64,000 nt of DNA, taken from contig NZ_CP036349.1 in the NCBI RefSeq assembly GCF_007753265.1, forward strand, positions 4,187,363-4,251,362, in the 5' to 3' direction. The position numbers and the translations under genes were made by a program. This stretch comes from Botrimarina mediterranea (GTDB lineage Bacteria > Planctomycetota > Planctomycetia > Pirellulales > Lacipirellulaceae). The notes below the pieces were generated by a model, which worked only from the letters and a program-made list of their open reading frames with translations, searched no databases and was not told where the DNA came from. Below are positions 8,214 to 17,298 of the stretch, in pieces (the first letter of the stretch is position 1; each line of letters begins with the position of its first letter).

Positions 8214-9281
8214 TTACGACAAGAGTTCCAACTGTGGCTGTTCAACACCGCACTCTGCGGCATGGATGAGTTGTGTCATCTCCCAGGTCGTTACGTAGTA
8301 GTAGTTGAAATCTGCGTCTGCTAGGTGCAAGCGCCTTAGCGTCTGGTGAAAATCGCATGTCGGGCCGCCAAGAAGGACGTCGGCGTTGCTTTCCTTCGCT
8401 CCGTGGGTGTGGAGCTTGATAAAGCGCCAGTTTTCTCGGCCCTCCACCGTGACCGAAGCATTCAACCACAACGCCAGTCGGCGGCAGGAAGGGGGAAAGC
8501 CGCCATGAATCTCGCCATTCTCGAGCGATGGAGCTAGGCCAAACTTTCGCCGCGACCAATCGAGAGCAAGCGGCCCTTGCACCAGCAACAGGTCTTCCGG
8601 GGCCGGTATCACGCCCACTCGAGAACGCACACCACGGTCATGGCTCTTCCGGCAACCGTCCACGCCCCGCGCGTAGTAGATCGAATTGACCATACGTGTC
8701 TGAGTCGGGTTGGGCGCCGACGGCAGAGTGAAATCGCCGTAGCACCCTGTCTCTACCAAGACCTTCAGTTCGTTATCGACTCCACACCAACGTCCGTCTG
8801 GCCTGCTGTTGTCGAGCGCCCAGTTTCCGTGGACGAATCCATAGGTCGGACGTCCGTCGGGTCCATCTCGCAGCAGGCCGTGCTCACTACGCAGGGTATC
8901 GGCGAAACGCAACAAGGTCTCTTTGAGGTTTGACGCCGTGTCGTTGTCATGGTGCAGATGAATCTCGACCTCCCCGTATCCCACTCTGCAGAGGTGTGCA
9001 AGTCGCTCTACCGGCTCAGGCTCATAGACTTCGGCCGGATAAAAGAAGGTGTGGCGTGGCGGTCGTCCCCAGCAATCCCGAAAGTCCCCAAGACTCTCCG
9101 GGTATTGCCGCACCCAACGTTCAACCCGCTCCATCTGTTGCGATAAAGGGGCTCCGCCGACCATTGGCTCGTAGTGGTCGGCAATCGCAATGAAGACGTG
9201 GACCGGCCCCTGTGGCAGCCTGCGCCGACGCGGCGCGGCAAGGGAAGCGATAACGTCCAGCGGAATGCCTTTCAACCTCAT
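8214..9281 (-). CDS. Polysaccharide deacetylase-like protein
   Basis: 355 residues from ATG 9281 (a TTG lies one codon earlier). The pattern VHVFIAIADHYEPMVGG near the N-terminus, the histidine-rich VEIHLHHDNDT, TYGFVHGNWALDNS, and FIKLHTHGAKE fit a divergent NodB-like (carbohydrate esterase 4-like) fold in which His and Asp residues hold a metal. It has no signal peptide, unlike secreted chitin or peptidoglycan deacetylases, so a role in processing a sugar intermediate inside the cell is possible. It is the last gene of the long minus-strand exopolysaccharide run, about 280 bases after the preceding glycosyltransferase. Its substrate cannot be predicted. Confidence 0.65.
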   Translation of the reverse strand: MRLKGIPLDVIASLAAPRRRRLPQGPVHVFIAIADHYEPMVGGAPLSQQMERVERWVRQYPESLGDFRDCWGRPPRHTFFYPAEVYEPEPVERLAHLCRVGYGEVEIHLHHDNDTASNLKETLLRFADTLRSEHGLLRDGPDGRPTYGFVHGNWALDNSRPDGRWCGVDNELKVLVETGCYGDFTLPSAPNPTQTRMVNSIYYARGVDGCRKSHDRGVRSRVGVIPAPEDLLLVQGPLALDWSRRKFGLAPSLENGEIHGGFPPSCRRLALWLNASVTVEGRENWRFIKLHTHGAKESNADVLLGGPTCDFHQTLRRLHLADADFNYYYVTTWEMTQLIHAAECGVEQPQLELLS

Positions 9282-9560
9282 CAAACTCTGTGTCCTTTGC
9301 CGCTTTAGCTCTAGCCCCCACCGATGAATGCGTATCGCCTCGATGGTGATTCAACACGGGTGAGAACGCCGGATGCATAGAAAGAAATGGATGGGGAGGT
9401 GCTGAACCGATTCGACGTCATCGTCGGTGTATAGCGTCTGGCAAACCGCATATTGTTGCTTGTAAAACCGCAGCGATCGGCCCAGCAAACGACCAACAGT
9501 ACTTCAACCTGTCTTAGCCTTTTTCCGTGATTTGAATCAGAATCATCTCTGCCTCCGCTG

Positions 9561-10769
9561 CTATCCATCCGCATTGGTGGCGCCAAGTGCGATTGAAGAC
9601 GTGGCTTCGCGTCGTGCTGTGCGCCGCCAAGTTCCACTCAAGTCTCCTCGCAGCCAGCGTAAGAAGCCGACAAGCAGAGCAATATTCATCGCGACGAACA
9701 TTTCGGCCAATCGGATTACCGCCCACGACTTGCCGAGTGAGGCGAATCTCGGTCCGACAATCGCCGCCGCATAGAACAGCACCTGCACGATTAAAAGAAC
9801 TGCATAGAAAGGTCGTGAAGCCAGCCAGAGGTTGCTCACGAACGCCAGGATCATCAAGTGGGGAGTCACCCAGCGGAGGAGCTTGTGCGAGAAGAATGCG
9901 AGGCAGGTCCAACCGCGCGTCGGGCTGAGCACAGGCCATAGCCATTTGAGGGATTGGAAGTTGCCAGCCCCGATCCGGCAGCGACGACGGAACTCGGCCC
10001 TTAGGTCGTGGGCCGCCTCTTCATTTGCCACGGCGTTGGGAGCATACACGAGACGGCCACCGTGGCGAAGCTTAGCCATCAACGGCCCAACAAGGTCATC
10101 AATGATCGTGTTGCTAGGCAGCGGGACAAAGTGCTCCTTGCGAATAGCGTAGATGGCGCCGTTAGCTCCTAGCACCGCGCCAAGCTGACCCTCGGCTTTC
10201 TTGATGCTTGTCTCATAACGCCAATAGACCCCATCGGCATTGGCGGTGTTCTTGTCATCCACCAGCATCAATCGCCCGCAGACACCGAGGACACCCGGCG
10301 CCAGAAGGATCGCGACAAGATGACGGATCGCATCCGGGTGGAAATAGGTATTTGCGTCGGAGAAGACTAGCACCTCACCTGTCGCCTCTGGACAAACGCG
10401 GTTAAGAACCGATGCCTTTCCTCCCCGTTCCTCGAACGCCAACAGGCGCACTCGCGAATCCTCGCAATCGGCGACAATCTCATTCGTTCTATCGGTGCTG
10501 CTATCCGAGCCGACAAGCATCTCAAACCGATTGAACGGGTAGTCCGTCTCCAAGGCGTTCTTGATACGCTGGTCAATCACGGCCTCTTCGTTATGAGCAG
10601 CCACAATGAGCGAAACCCTCGGCCAAGCGTCTTCACTGAACGTCACAGGAAGGGTTGGTTGGCCCAGGAGTTGAGCGGCCCCACGGATAACGAGGGGGTA
10701 GATTAGGTAGCTGAACCCGATTAACCCGACGCTGGTCCAAAGGCCGGCTATCGCAATCGCGTCAATCAT
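9561..10769 (-). CDS. Membrane glycosyltransferase family 2
   Basis: 402 residues from the ATG at 10769, which overlaps the end of the upstream acyltransferase by eight bases. One N-terminal membrane helix precedes a GT-A domain (RVSLIVAAHNEEAVI, the nucleotide-binding GSDSSTDRT, the metal-site-like VFSDANTYF, and the acceptor region GANGAIYAIRKEHF). Two or three membrane helices near residues 285-390 follow (HLMILAFVSNLWLASRPFYA). The layout is that of processive or bactoprenol-linked family 2 enzymes such as hyaluronan or cellulose synthase relatives. It probably adds sugars to a lipid-linked chain at the inner membrane. Confidence 0.85.
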   Translation of the reverse strand: MIDAIAIAGLWTSVGLIGFSYLIYPLVIRGAAQLLGQPTLPVTFSEDAWPRVSLIVAAHNEEAVIDQRIKNALETDYPFNRFEMLVGSDSSTDRTNEIVADCEDSRVRLLAFEERGGKASVLNRVCPEATGEVLVFSDANTYFHPDAIRHLVAILLAPGVLGVCGRLMLVDDKNTANADGVYWRYETSIKKAEGQLGAVLGANGAIYAIRKEHFVPLPSNTIIDDLVGPLMAKLRHGGRLVYAPNAVANEEAAHDLRAEFRRRCRIGAGNFQSLKWLWPVLSPTRGWTCLAFFSHKLLRWVTPHLMILAFVSNLWLASRPFYAVLLIVQVLFYAAAIVGPRFASLGKSWAVIRLAEMFVAMNIALLVGFLRWLRGDLSGTWRRTARREATSSIALGATNADG

Positions 10770-11322
10770 GGTTCGACTCCGCAACCGAACGCTCTAACGG
10801 CCGCGCAGGCACCCCGACGACCGTTGCACCTGCGGGCGCGTCACGCACGACAACGGCGTTGGCGCCAACCTTGACGCCGTCGCCGAGACGCACGGGGCCG
10901 ACCACCTTGGCCCCAGCGCCGATGAAAACGCCGCTCCCCACGATCGGTGACTCCTGGCGTTCGGCGCCGATCGTTACCTGGTGCTCAATGTGAACGCCAC
11001 TTCCGCCACGAACACTGCTGTTGATAACGACGCCGTTAGAATGGATCAAAACAAACCGTCGTCCGAAGTCAGCCCGCCTGCCAATGACACACCCGCCCAG
11101 TAGGTTATTAAGCTTCCCGATTACCATCGCAACCGGCGATAGCCTCCAGCGGGTCGCTTGCTGCATACAGCGATAGAGGATCATGGCGAGGCTGCCGTCG
11201 GTGAGAGTCGCCTTGACCGTGTTTCGGAACGTGCTTGATCCGTACAGCCATTCCGCCTTTGCGCGGATGTCTTCAGCAATCCATACGATCGGCGCGCCTT
11301 TATCGGGAGGGGATGGGTTCAT
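10762..11322 (-). CDS. Serine acetyltransferase-like hexapeptide acyltransferase
   Basis: 186 residues. The start is the ATG at 11322, which overlaps the stop of the previous gene in ATGA; an open frame extends further upstream but reads out of frame through that gene. The N-terminal part (IVWIAEDIRAKAEWLYGSS) resembles the helical region of CysE-like proteins; residues about 85-175 are hexapeptide repeats forming a left-handed beta-helix (FVLIHSNGVVINSSVRGGSG, IVGSGVFIGAGAKVVGPVRL, AVVVRDAPAGATVVGVPARP). Capsule loci often carry such enzymes to O-acetylate sugars, and that is the likely role here rather than cysteine synthesis. Confidence 0.85.
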   Translation of the reverse strand: MNPSPPDKGAPIVWIAEDIRAKAEWLYGSSTFRNTVKATLTDGSLAMILYRCMQQATRWRLSPVAMVIGKLNNLLGGCVIGRRADFGRRFVLIHSNGVVINSSVRGGSGVHIEHQVTIGAERQESPIVGSGVFIGAGAKVVGPVRLGDGVKVGANAVVVRDAPAGATVVGVPARPLERSVAESNHD

Positions 11323-12485
11323 CACTTTCCGGAAGACGCCCTCAGATGAGACGACAGCAGGGCTTCGACCTGCTCGTAACGAGCCCTCCAACTTTGGGCA
11401 GACATGCGGCGGCTCCGCTCTCCAGGCGTTGTCGAGTCCTCCAGCGCCGCCCGCGCCGCTTGGACGAATCCCTCGGGACCATCCCCGATAAAGCAGCTGC
11501 CAATAGATTCCACCTCTGGGATGCCAGTCGAAACAACCGGTAATCCTGCTGCGAGGTACTCGCGAACCTTCAACGGATTGGCCGCCCGTGTCAACTCCGT
11601 CAGTGGGAATGGCAACAGAGCTGCGTCGAAACCTTTGCAGTAGCGCGGAAGCTCGGCGAAGGGTTTCTGACCTAACACGTGGACGTTGGAACGTCGGGAG
11701 ACGCGTCCGAGGTCCATCGTAGATTTGCCGATCAGTACAACCGATCCTTGCGGCCACTTGTCTGCGATAGCTTCGATCAACGAGCAATCGAACCAGTCAT
11801 GACTCATTAAGCCGAAGTAACCAAAGACCGGCCCGGGTAAGTCAGCGACTTCCGACGCGACGGTGAGGTTTTCCTCGAGCGTCGTGCGGAAGTGATCGTA
11901 CTGCACGCCATGTGGGATCAGGATAGGTCGTCTTTCCCCCCTCGTCTTCGTCTCGCATAGAGCAGCGGTGGAAGCAACGACCACATCCGCCCTCGTCAAT
12001 AATTGATCTTCCAACTGACCAACCGCTTCGTGATCGACCCCTTCGATATGGAGGTAATCGTCGACGCAATAGTAGACTAGCAGGCTCTCCCCTAGCCGCC
12101 CCGCCACCGTCGAAGCAGTGGGATTGAACACCCAGTTGATCGGTTCCACAAACCCAAGCTGACGCATCGCTCCGCGGACCTGACGAGCGAGAGCGTATCG
12201 GCTGATCGATCCTAAGGCAGAAGAACCATATGCAGGCAACACGAGCGGACTTAGTGTCCAGATGTTGTCTTCAACACGTTTGAGCCGCTCTCGCGCTACG
12301 GCGCGAAGTTTCTGCGCCACGCGACGCATATCGCGTGCGTTGACCTTCGGGGCACGGTATCCGATCGAATTGACCCACAGCACACGGTGCCGTTCGGCAG
12401 CAAGACGCATGAGGTGATTCTTCGACAAGGGGTCTCCGCCCCAGTCGTGTGAGAAGCAAACGATGTCTTGCGGCGGTAACTTCAA
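11322..12485 (-). CDS. Glycosyltransferase, GT4/GT1-like
   Basis: 387 residues. The start is a TTG at 12485, the first possible start after an in-frame TAG about ten codons upstream, without a clear ribosome site. Two Rossmann-like halves are visible: the N-terminal part opens with DIVCFSHDWGGDPLSKNHLM and has VYYCVDDYLHIEG (a segment common in GT4-like capsule enzymes), and the C-terminal part has GYFGLMSHDWFDCSLIEAIA and the donor-site stretch PLKVREYLAAGLPVVSTGIP. It transfers a nucleotide-activated sugar to the growing polysaccharide. The downstream acyltransferase starts within its stop codon. Confidence 0.82.
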   Translation of the reverse strand: MKLPPQDIVCFSHDWGGDPLSKNHLMRLAAERHRVLWVNSIGYRAPKVNARDMRRVAQKLRAVARERLKRVEDNIWTLSPLVLPAYGSSALGSISRYALARQVRGAMRQLGFVEPINWVFNPTASTVAGRLGESLLVYYCVDDYLHIEGVDHEAVGQLEDQLLTRADVVVASTAALCETKTRGERRPILIPHGVQYDHFRTTLEENLTVASEVADLPGPVFGYFGLMSHDWFDCSLIEAIADKWPQGSVVLIGKSTMDLGRVSRRSNVHVLGQKPFAELPRYCKGFDAALLPFPLTELTRAANPLKVREYLAAGLPVVSTGIPEVESIGSCFIGDGPEGFVQAARAALEDSTTPGERSRRMSAQSWRARYEQVEALLSSHLRASSGK

Positions 12486-12583
12486 AGTGGGTAGGCGGGT
12501 ACGGGAAAGGTGATACTAGAAGACACTCTAGTCGGGACAGCGACGCGGCACGTTATAGCGTCGTATGGCAGCACTCGTCTGTA

Positions 12584-13834
12584 TCAAATCCCATTGCGCA
12601 TGTCCTCGATACGATCGAGTAGTTTGCCCAGCCCGAAGTATCCCGCGACAGATTCGACCGCAGCACGTCGACGATTCTTATTACGCCAACTTCCCGCGAC
12701 TATGCCGACCTTCTCTGGCGGAGAGTTGAGTAGCTTACGCCAATCACTCGCTATCGTGTCACCGCCGTAGAGACGCAACGCCTGTTCGCGCCCACGCATA
12801 CCCAGCGCGCGTAGTGCTTGAGTATCGTTCAGCAATTCCGTAACAGCATGAGCGATAGTCGCCTCATCCGGGCTATTGAGTAGTGTTGCTGCACCAGTTT
12901 GCCCGGCCGTCTCCGGCAATGCGCCTCTGGCGACGCCTACTACCGGCAATCCAGCGGCCACCATCTCGACAACGGCACAACCGAAAGTCTCTGCGTCAGT
13001 CGACCAATTCAGGTTACATAGCCCTAATGCCGAATGTGAGTATAGCTCGCGGAGTTCTAACGGCGTCAGCAGACCGGCAAATTCGACGCCCGCCTCATCG
13101 AGTGAGCCGTATCGATCAACGAGGGGTTGAACATACCTTGCCTCGAATTCCGGAAGGGCGACGCCAAACGCCCCAAGCCCAGCGTTAGAGTCGTAGAGAC
13201 GGGGAGAACCAGCGACAACGAGTTGCGACCCTGGTGCAGAATCACGCACGCGCGGCCAAAGCTGCAATACACGGTGGGCTCCCTTGTGCTCGTTGACAGC
13301 GCCTGCAAACACCACTCGCTTAGAAGCATACGACGCATCGCTTCTCCGAGGGATCTCAATAAATATCGGGTGTATAGGATTGTACATACGTGCTACGCGG
13401 CGCACACAACGGCGACGAAGAGCATGAACCCGCGCAGTGTCGGAGGGCACAATAACTGCTTCCAAGTCGCCGGCGTCGAGCGCCACCAGATGGTGACGAT
13501 CAAGATACGTGTGCAACCATACATAGGGCGTAACACCTCGCCCAACCAGCTGCTTCAAACCATCACTGTTGCCCCAACTGCAGTACACCACTCTCCCAGC
13601 TCCAACCCACTCGAGCGCCTCATCAAGTGAATTGACAACAAGGACAGGGGACCCCGTTAATCGGTCGCCCCGCAAGATCGTTACAGCGACGAACTCATCT
13701 AACTCGGACAATGCTTTCAGAACCAGAAGGAAAGAGCTTCGAGAGCAGCTCATCCCTACCTTACCCTCCCATACATCCGGGGCATGCAATTCCGCTGTCG
13801 CTAGATCATCAATGACAAAGAGAGTTCTTGACAT
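12584..13834 (-). CDS. Glycosyltransferase family 4
   Basis: 416 residues. The C-terminal GT-B domain is clear: KRVVFAGAVNEHKGAHRVLQ, then GVEFAGLLTPLELRELYSHS and the glutamate-containing donor-site region SALGLCNLNWSTDAETFGC followed by EMVAAGLPVVGVARGALPET. The N-terminal acceptor domain is divergent (residues 1-190), which is normal for enzymes of different acceptor specificity. The last 50 residues form a basic tail. It lies 27 bases after the preceding gene and about 100 bases before the next. Confidence 0.82.
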   Translation of the reverse strand: MSRTLFVIDDLATAELHAPDVWEGKVGMSCSRSSFLLVLKALSELDEFVAVTILRGDRLTGSPVLVVNSLDEALEWVGAGRVVYCSWGNSDGLKQLVGRGVTPYVWLHTYLDRHHLVALDAGDLEAVIVPSDTARVHALRRRCVRRVARMYNPIHPIFIEIPRRSDASYASKRVVFAGAVNEHKGAHRVLQLWPRVRDSAPGSQLVVAGSPRLYDSNAGLGAFGVALPEFEARYVQPLVDRYGSLDEAGVEFAGLLTPLELRELYSHSALGLCNLNWSTDAETFGCAVVEMVAAGLPVVGVARGALPETAGQTGAATLLNSPDEATIAHAVTELLNDTQALRALGMRGREQALRLYGGDTIASDWRKLLNSPPEKVGIVAGSWRNKNRRRAAVESVAGYFGLGKLLDRIEDMRNGI

Positions 13835-13860
13835 GCAATCCTACCGCAAGGTGTGCACCA

Positions 13861-14970
13861 CTATCTGTGATCCACTAACGGAGCCACCGCCGCACAAGGT
13901 GTTAAATGGGCAGTAGCGTAGTCACAGTTGGCCGACCGCATCGCTTTCGAAGCGTTTGCGTTCAACAGGCGATCGGCGACTCCGATCAACTCGTCTAAAT
14001 CCCCGAACGATGCGTAGTTGACGCCCTCCCGAAGCGGACAAGACAACTCGTTGCGGATCGGGTCGGTGACGATCGCTCCCGATGACAGCAAGTATTCCGG
14101 CAGCTTGAATGCCACCGAATGGTGCAAGCCGCGTGTGTAGACCAACACGCCACAGCTTCGTACTAGCTTAGCAAAGTCTCGCCTCTTCGTGGACAAGTTG
14201 GTTAACAGGTCAGGGTACCGCTCTTCAGCATAGCGAGTGGGCACAAGCCCACCCACAAAGCGACTCTTGAAGTAGGCTCTCAACCTCCTGACCGATTCGC
14301 TCCGTATGCCGTTGATCTCTTCGGCGTGGTCTGGCGCTACTTCGGAAGGCTCCCAGACCCGTGTCTGGAAAAGCACACTCTCTTGTCGCGGCGTGCTGGG
14401 CGATTCCTTAAACTCCGCTAGCGTCGGTAGCGAGGCGTAGGTGCGGAAGACATTGCGTTGCTCAAGCAGTCGCCTAGCTACTCGAGTGGGCGCCCGAAAC
14501 CCGCGCTGCGTGACCTGGATCATCACCGAGCGGGCCAGCAGGCGGTCGACTCGCTTGTCACGGCAAGCGTAGTTCATCCCGAAGGGACGAACCTTCCGCG
14601 CGTTTTCGTCAGCAATAGTCGCAACGTGAGGCTCGTAGAAGCTCCGTTTATAGTATCGGTCGCACCACTGGAGCGTTGGCGAGTCGAACGTGTCGCTACG
14701 GTCAAAAAGATCGAGCGCCACGCGATGCTCTTGATCTCCATGCACGACGAGCATTCGAGCAACCATGCCACCTGTCGCGGTGGCGTCTAGCTCGCAGCCA
14801 CCTTGCATCCGCCAATCAAGACGGATGCGGCCTTCGGCGGCCAAACCCGTCAGGCCCGCATATAGCAAAGAAAGGTGATAGTGATTGTTGGCAAGGTCGA
14901 ATGCATAACTGACTTTCGGCGCGTCCAGCGCCGTGACTGACTCAAGCACGGCAACCCCCAGCCCGGGCAT
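13861..14970 (-). CDS. Unrecognised protein in the polysaccharide operon
   Basis: 369 residues; no family recognised with confidence. It begins inside the end of the upstream glycosyltransferase gene (29-base overlap), so it is almost certainly translated with it. The sequence opens with a beta-rich part (APKVSYAFDLANNHYHLSLL, GGMVARMLVVHGDQEHRVAL) and ends with a segment like the donor site of GT-B enzymes: VLVYTRGLHHSVAFKLPEYL then LSSGAIVTDPIRNELSCPL, matching the usual pattern of a grey-zone glycosyltransferase. A divergent glycosyltransferase is my best guess. There is no signal peptide or membrane helix. Confidence 0.7.
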   Translation of the reverse strand: MPGLGVAVLESVTALDAPKVSYAFDLANNHYHLSLLYAGLTGLAAEGRIRLDWRMQGGCELDATATGGMVARMLVVHGDQEHRVALDLFDRSDTFDSPTLQWCDRYYKRSFYEPHVATIADENARKVRPFGMNYACRDKRVDRLLARSVMIQVTQRGFRAPTRVARRLLEQRNVFRTYASLPTLAEFKESPSTPRQESVLFQTRVWEPSEVAPDHAEEINGIRSESVRRLRAYFKSRFVGGLVPTRYAEERYPDLLTNLSTKRRDFAKLVRSCGVLVYTRGLHHSVAFKLPEYLLSSGAIVTDPIRNELSCPLREGVNYASFGDLDELIGVADRLLNANASKAMRSANCDYATAHLTPCAAVAPLVDHR

Positions 14971-16135
14971 GGAGGACGCCTTCTAGCACTTTGGCGAGGT
15001 CGGATGCCGAGTCCCGGAAGCTGCGGAACGGCGTCTGCTCGCCAACGACTCGATTCTCTTCTAGATAGGGTCGCAGTGCGCCTGCTAGGGCTTCCGGCTT
15101 GTCGGCCGGCGCCAGCGTGGAGGGTCCAAGATGGGCAATTTCCCGAATTCCCCCGACGTCAAAGGCGACAAAGGGAGCGCCGCACGCAGCGGATTCCAAC
15201 AAGACGTTGGGCACTCCTTCGGAATGGCTAGGCAGACATACAACGTTGGCCGCCCTGAACCAATTCGGCAGCTCTGCATGTTCCCTTGGCCCATGAAAAG
15301 TAACTTTCTCGCTTACCCCTAAGTCTATCGCTAACTCTTGCAGTCTCGCTTTTTCGGGTCCGGCGCCCACCAGATGGACATGAAGTCGCTCAGTCGATTG
15401 TACGAGATCAGCGGCTGCCGAGAGAAGACGGTCGATACCCTTCACCGGAACGAGATTGCCGACAAACAGAATCGCCGCCTGTTCTGGCGGAATGCCGAGC
15501 GATTCCCGAGCCTCTTGCTTCGATCCGGGGGAAAAGATGCTAGTATCCACTCCGTCATACACAACGTTAACCTTCGCTTCGTCAACACCAAGCTTCACGA
15601 CTTCACGACGGAGGTGGTCGCTCACTGCCACGACGCCATCGGCCGCCCGGAGACCCGCCGCCGTCTTGCCGGCGCGTCCCGAGAAAGCGTTCATTTGTAA
15701 CACATCTGAACCATGGACTTTAATAACGCACGGCAAATCAGTCTCGTGGCAGAGCTTTTCCGCAGCCCAACCATCTGGATAGGCCCACGCCGCTAGCACA
15801 ATCTCTGGCTGAAACTCTTTGACCGCTGCTCGAAAGGCGCAAGAAATTGACCGACGGAAGCATTCGCCGTACGAACTTCGAAGGAATCGTGGCGGATACC
15901 AGTACGTCGGGTGATCGATTGTGAGGCAGCCCTCGCTCCGACGTCTTCCCTGCGTAAATAGCTCCCCTTGCTCACGGGCCCATCGCCACTCATCGATCCA
16001 ACTTAAGGGGGCGATGACACGGACAGGGCACTGCTCTGAAAGCGCAGCAATCTGCTGCCGATTCCATGGCGCTCGACGCCACTGATAGGGATGGGGATAG
16101 AGGTTGCTGATAAATAAGACTCGCATCTCGCTCAC
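14942..16135 (-). CDS. Glycosyltransferase family 4
   Basis: 397 residues. The start is a GTG overlapping the upstream stop (GTGA); an ATG three codons in is an alternative. Both GT-B halves are clear: MRVLFISNLYPHPYQWRRAP at the N-terminus, IVLAAWAYPDGWAAEKLCHE and VIKVHGSDVLQMNAFSGRAG in the acceptor domain, VVYDGVDTSIFSPGS at the linker, then ILFVGNLVPVKGIDRLLSAA and the donor-site motif SEGVPNVLLESAACGAPFVA with its EX7E-like glutamates. It is a retaining sugar transferase acting on the exopolysaccharide precursor. The donor sugar cannot be read from sequence. Confidence 0.92.
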   Translation of the reverse strand: MSEMRVLFISNLYPHPYQWRRAPWNRQQIAALSEQCPVRVIAPLSWIDEWRWAREQGELFTQGRRRSEGCLTIDHPTYWYPPRFLRSSYGECFRRSISCAFRAAVKEFQPEIVLAAWAYPDGWAAEKLCHETDLPCVIKVHGSDVLQMNAFSGRAGKTAAGLRAADGVVAVSDHLRREVVKLGVDEAKVNVVYDGVDTSIFSPGSKQEARESLGIPPEQAAILFVGNLVPVKGIDRLLSAAADLVQSTERLHVHLVGAGPEKARLQELAIDLGVSEKVTFHGPREHAELPNWFRAANVVCLPSHSEGVPNVLLESAACGAPFVAFDVGGIREIAHLGPSTLAPADKPEALAGALRPYLEENRVVGEQTPFRSFRDSASDLAKVLEGVLHARAGGCRA

Positions 16136-17298
16136 TTGCCTGCTGCAACGGCCTCATAGAGTTTGTCGTACGCCATTGCTGTGGTGTCCAGCGAGAATTG
16201 CTGATTGACCACCTTGGAAGCCTCCCTGCTGAAGCGGTGCGCCAAATTGCGGTCTACAAGCATCTGCTTGATGGCGCCTGCTGCGGCAGCAATGTCGCCG
16301 CGAGGAAAGAGCCGGCCGCTCTCATCATCCCGCACAACGCCGGGAACGCCGCCAACCGCGCTAGCAACCACAGGCACCCCAACAGCCATTGCTTCAAGTA
16401 GCGATAGGGGTAAACCTTCAGAATCGCTAGTAAGACAGAAGACGTCCATCGCGCCCAAGTACGCCGCAGCGTCAGCTTGGTAGCCCGTGAAATGCACGCG
16501 GTCGCCCAACCCTAGCTCCCCCGCGAGGCTGCCCAGCGTCTCTAGCTGCGTTCCGTCCCCGACGATTAACAGCCTGGCGTCACTAAGCTGCTCAGCTACG
16601 TTGGCGAAGGCGCGGAGCAAAAGGGCTTGGTTCTTAACGGGTTCAAGACGACCAACCGTTCCGACAACTGGCGCGGTGTCGGGTATTGATAGAGCCTTAC
16701 GAACTGCGTCGCCACTGCGATACGCTGTAAACTTTGCGATATCGACGCCGTTTACAATCGTTGCCGTTTTACGTTTGCAAACAACATACCTGGCTACTGC
16801 ATGCTCCGTGACGTCGGAGGCTACGCCCACATAACGATTGGCGTAGGCAAACGAATACCTCGCTAGAATGCGGAGTCTCCAACTTCTGTCGTAGTGCTTA
16901 CCGTGCTCGGTGTGCACCACGGGGACGCTCAAGCGGCGTGCCGGCGGCCCCCCGTAGAAGAGTGCGCCAACTTGGTGGGTGTGCACCACACCCGGCTTCC
17001 ATTCTGCGTAGAAATCGGCGAGACGCCGTCGTAGACCCCAGTCAATGCCTGGCTGCTTACCGAAAGTGACTACTTCTGCGCCAGCGGCCTTGGCGAGATC
17101 GGCCAGTACACCGGGACGTTCTAGACACGCGACACCAACTCGTCGGCCCGATACAACAGCCAATCGAGATAATTCAACCACTAAATGTTCAAGCCCACCG
17201 CAATCAAGCGACAGAACGAGATGAAGGACCGGAAGAAGGTCGCTTCTCGATGTGGTCTCTACTTTATCGAGCGGCATTGGCATTGCCTGTGTATTCAT
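16132..17298 (-). CDS. Glycosyltransferase family 4, PEP-CTERM/exosortase-type sugar transferase
   Basis: 388 residues. The opening VLHLVLSLDCGGLEHLVVEL, then VVHTHQVGALFYGGPPARRL and VVHTEHGKHYDRSWRLRIL, closely follow the pattern of the sugar transferases that travel with PEP-CTERM/exosortase loci. The C-terminal donor domain has VVGTVGRLEPVKNQALLLRA and SDSEGLPLSLLEAMAVGVPV. It overlaps the end of the EEP-family gene by 35 bases if the first ATG is used; internal ATGs at 17283 or 17277 would shorten the overlap. Acts at the cytoplasmic side of the membrane. Confidence 0.9.
   Translation of the reverse strand: MNTQAMPMPLDKVETTSRSDLLPVLHLVLSLDCGGLEHLVVELSRLAVVSGRRVGVACLERPGVLADLAKAAGAEVVTFGKQPGIDWGLRRRLADFYAEWKPGVVHTHQVGALFYGGPPARRLSVPVVHTEHGKHYDRSWRLRILARYSFAYANRYVGVASDVTEHAVARYVVCKRKTATIVNGVDIAKFTAYRSGDAVRKALSIPDTAPVVGTVGRLEPVKNQALLLRAFANVAEQLSDARLLIVGDGTQLETLGSLAGELGLGDRVHFTGYQADAAAYLGAMDVFCLTSDSEGLPLSLLEAMAVGVPVVASAVGGVPGVVRDDESGRLFPRGDIAAAAGAIKQMLVDRNLAHRFSREASKVVNQQFSLDTTAMAYDKLYEAVAAGK

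Noticed and set aside
11323-11787. N-terminal extension of the serine acetyltransferase-like frame
   Set aside because: It reads out of frame through the preceding glycosyltransferase; the real start is the ATG overlapping that gene's stop at 11322.
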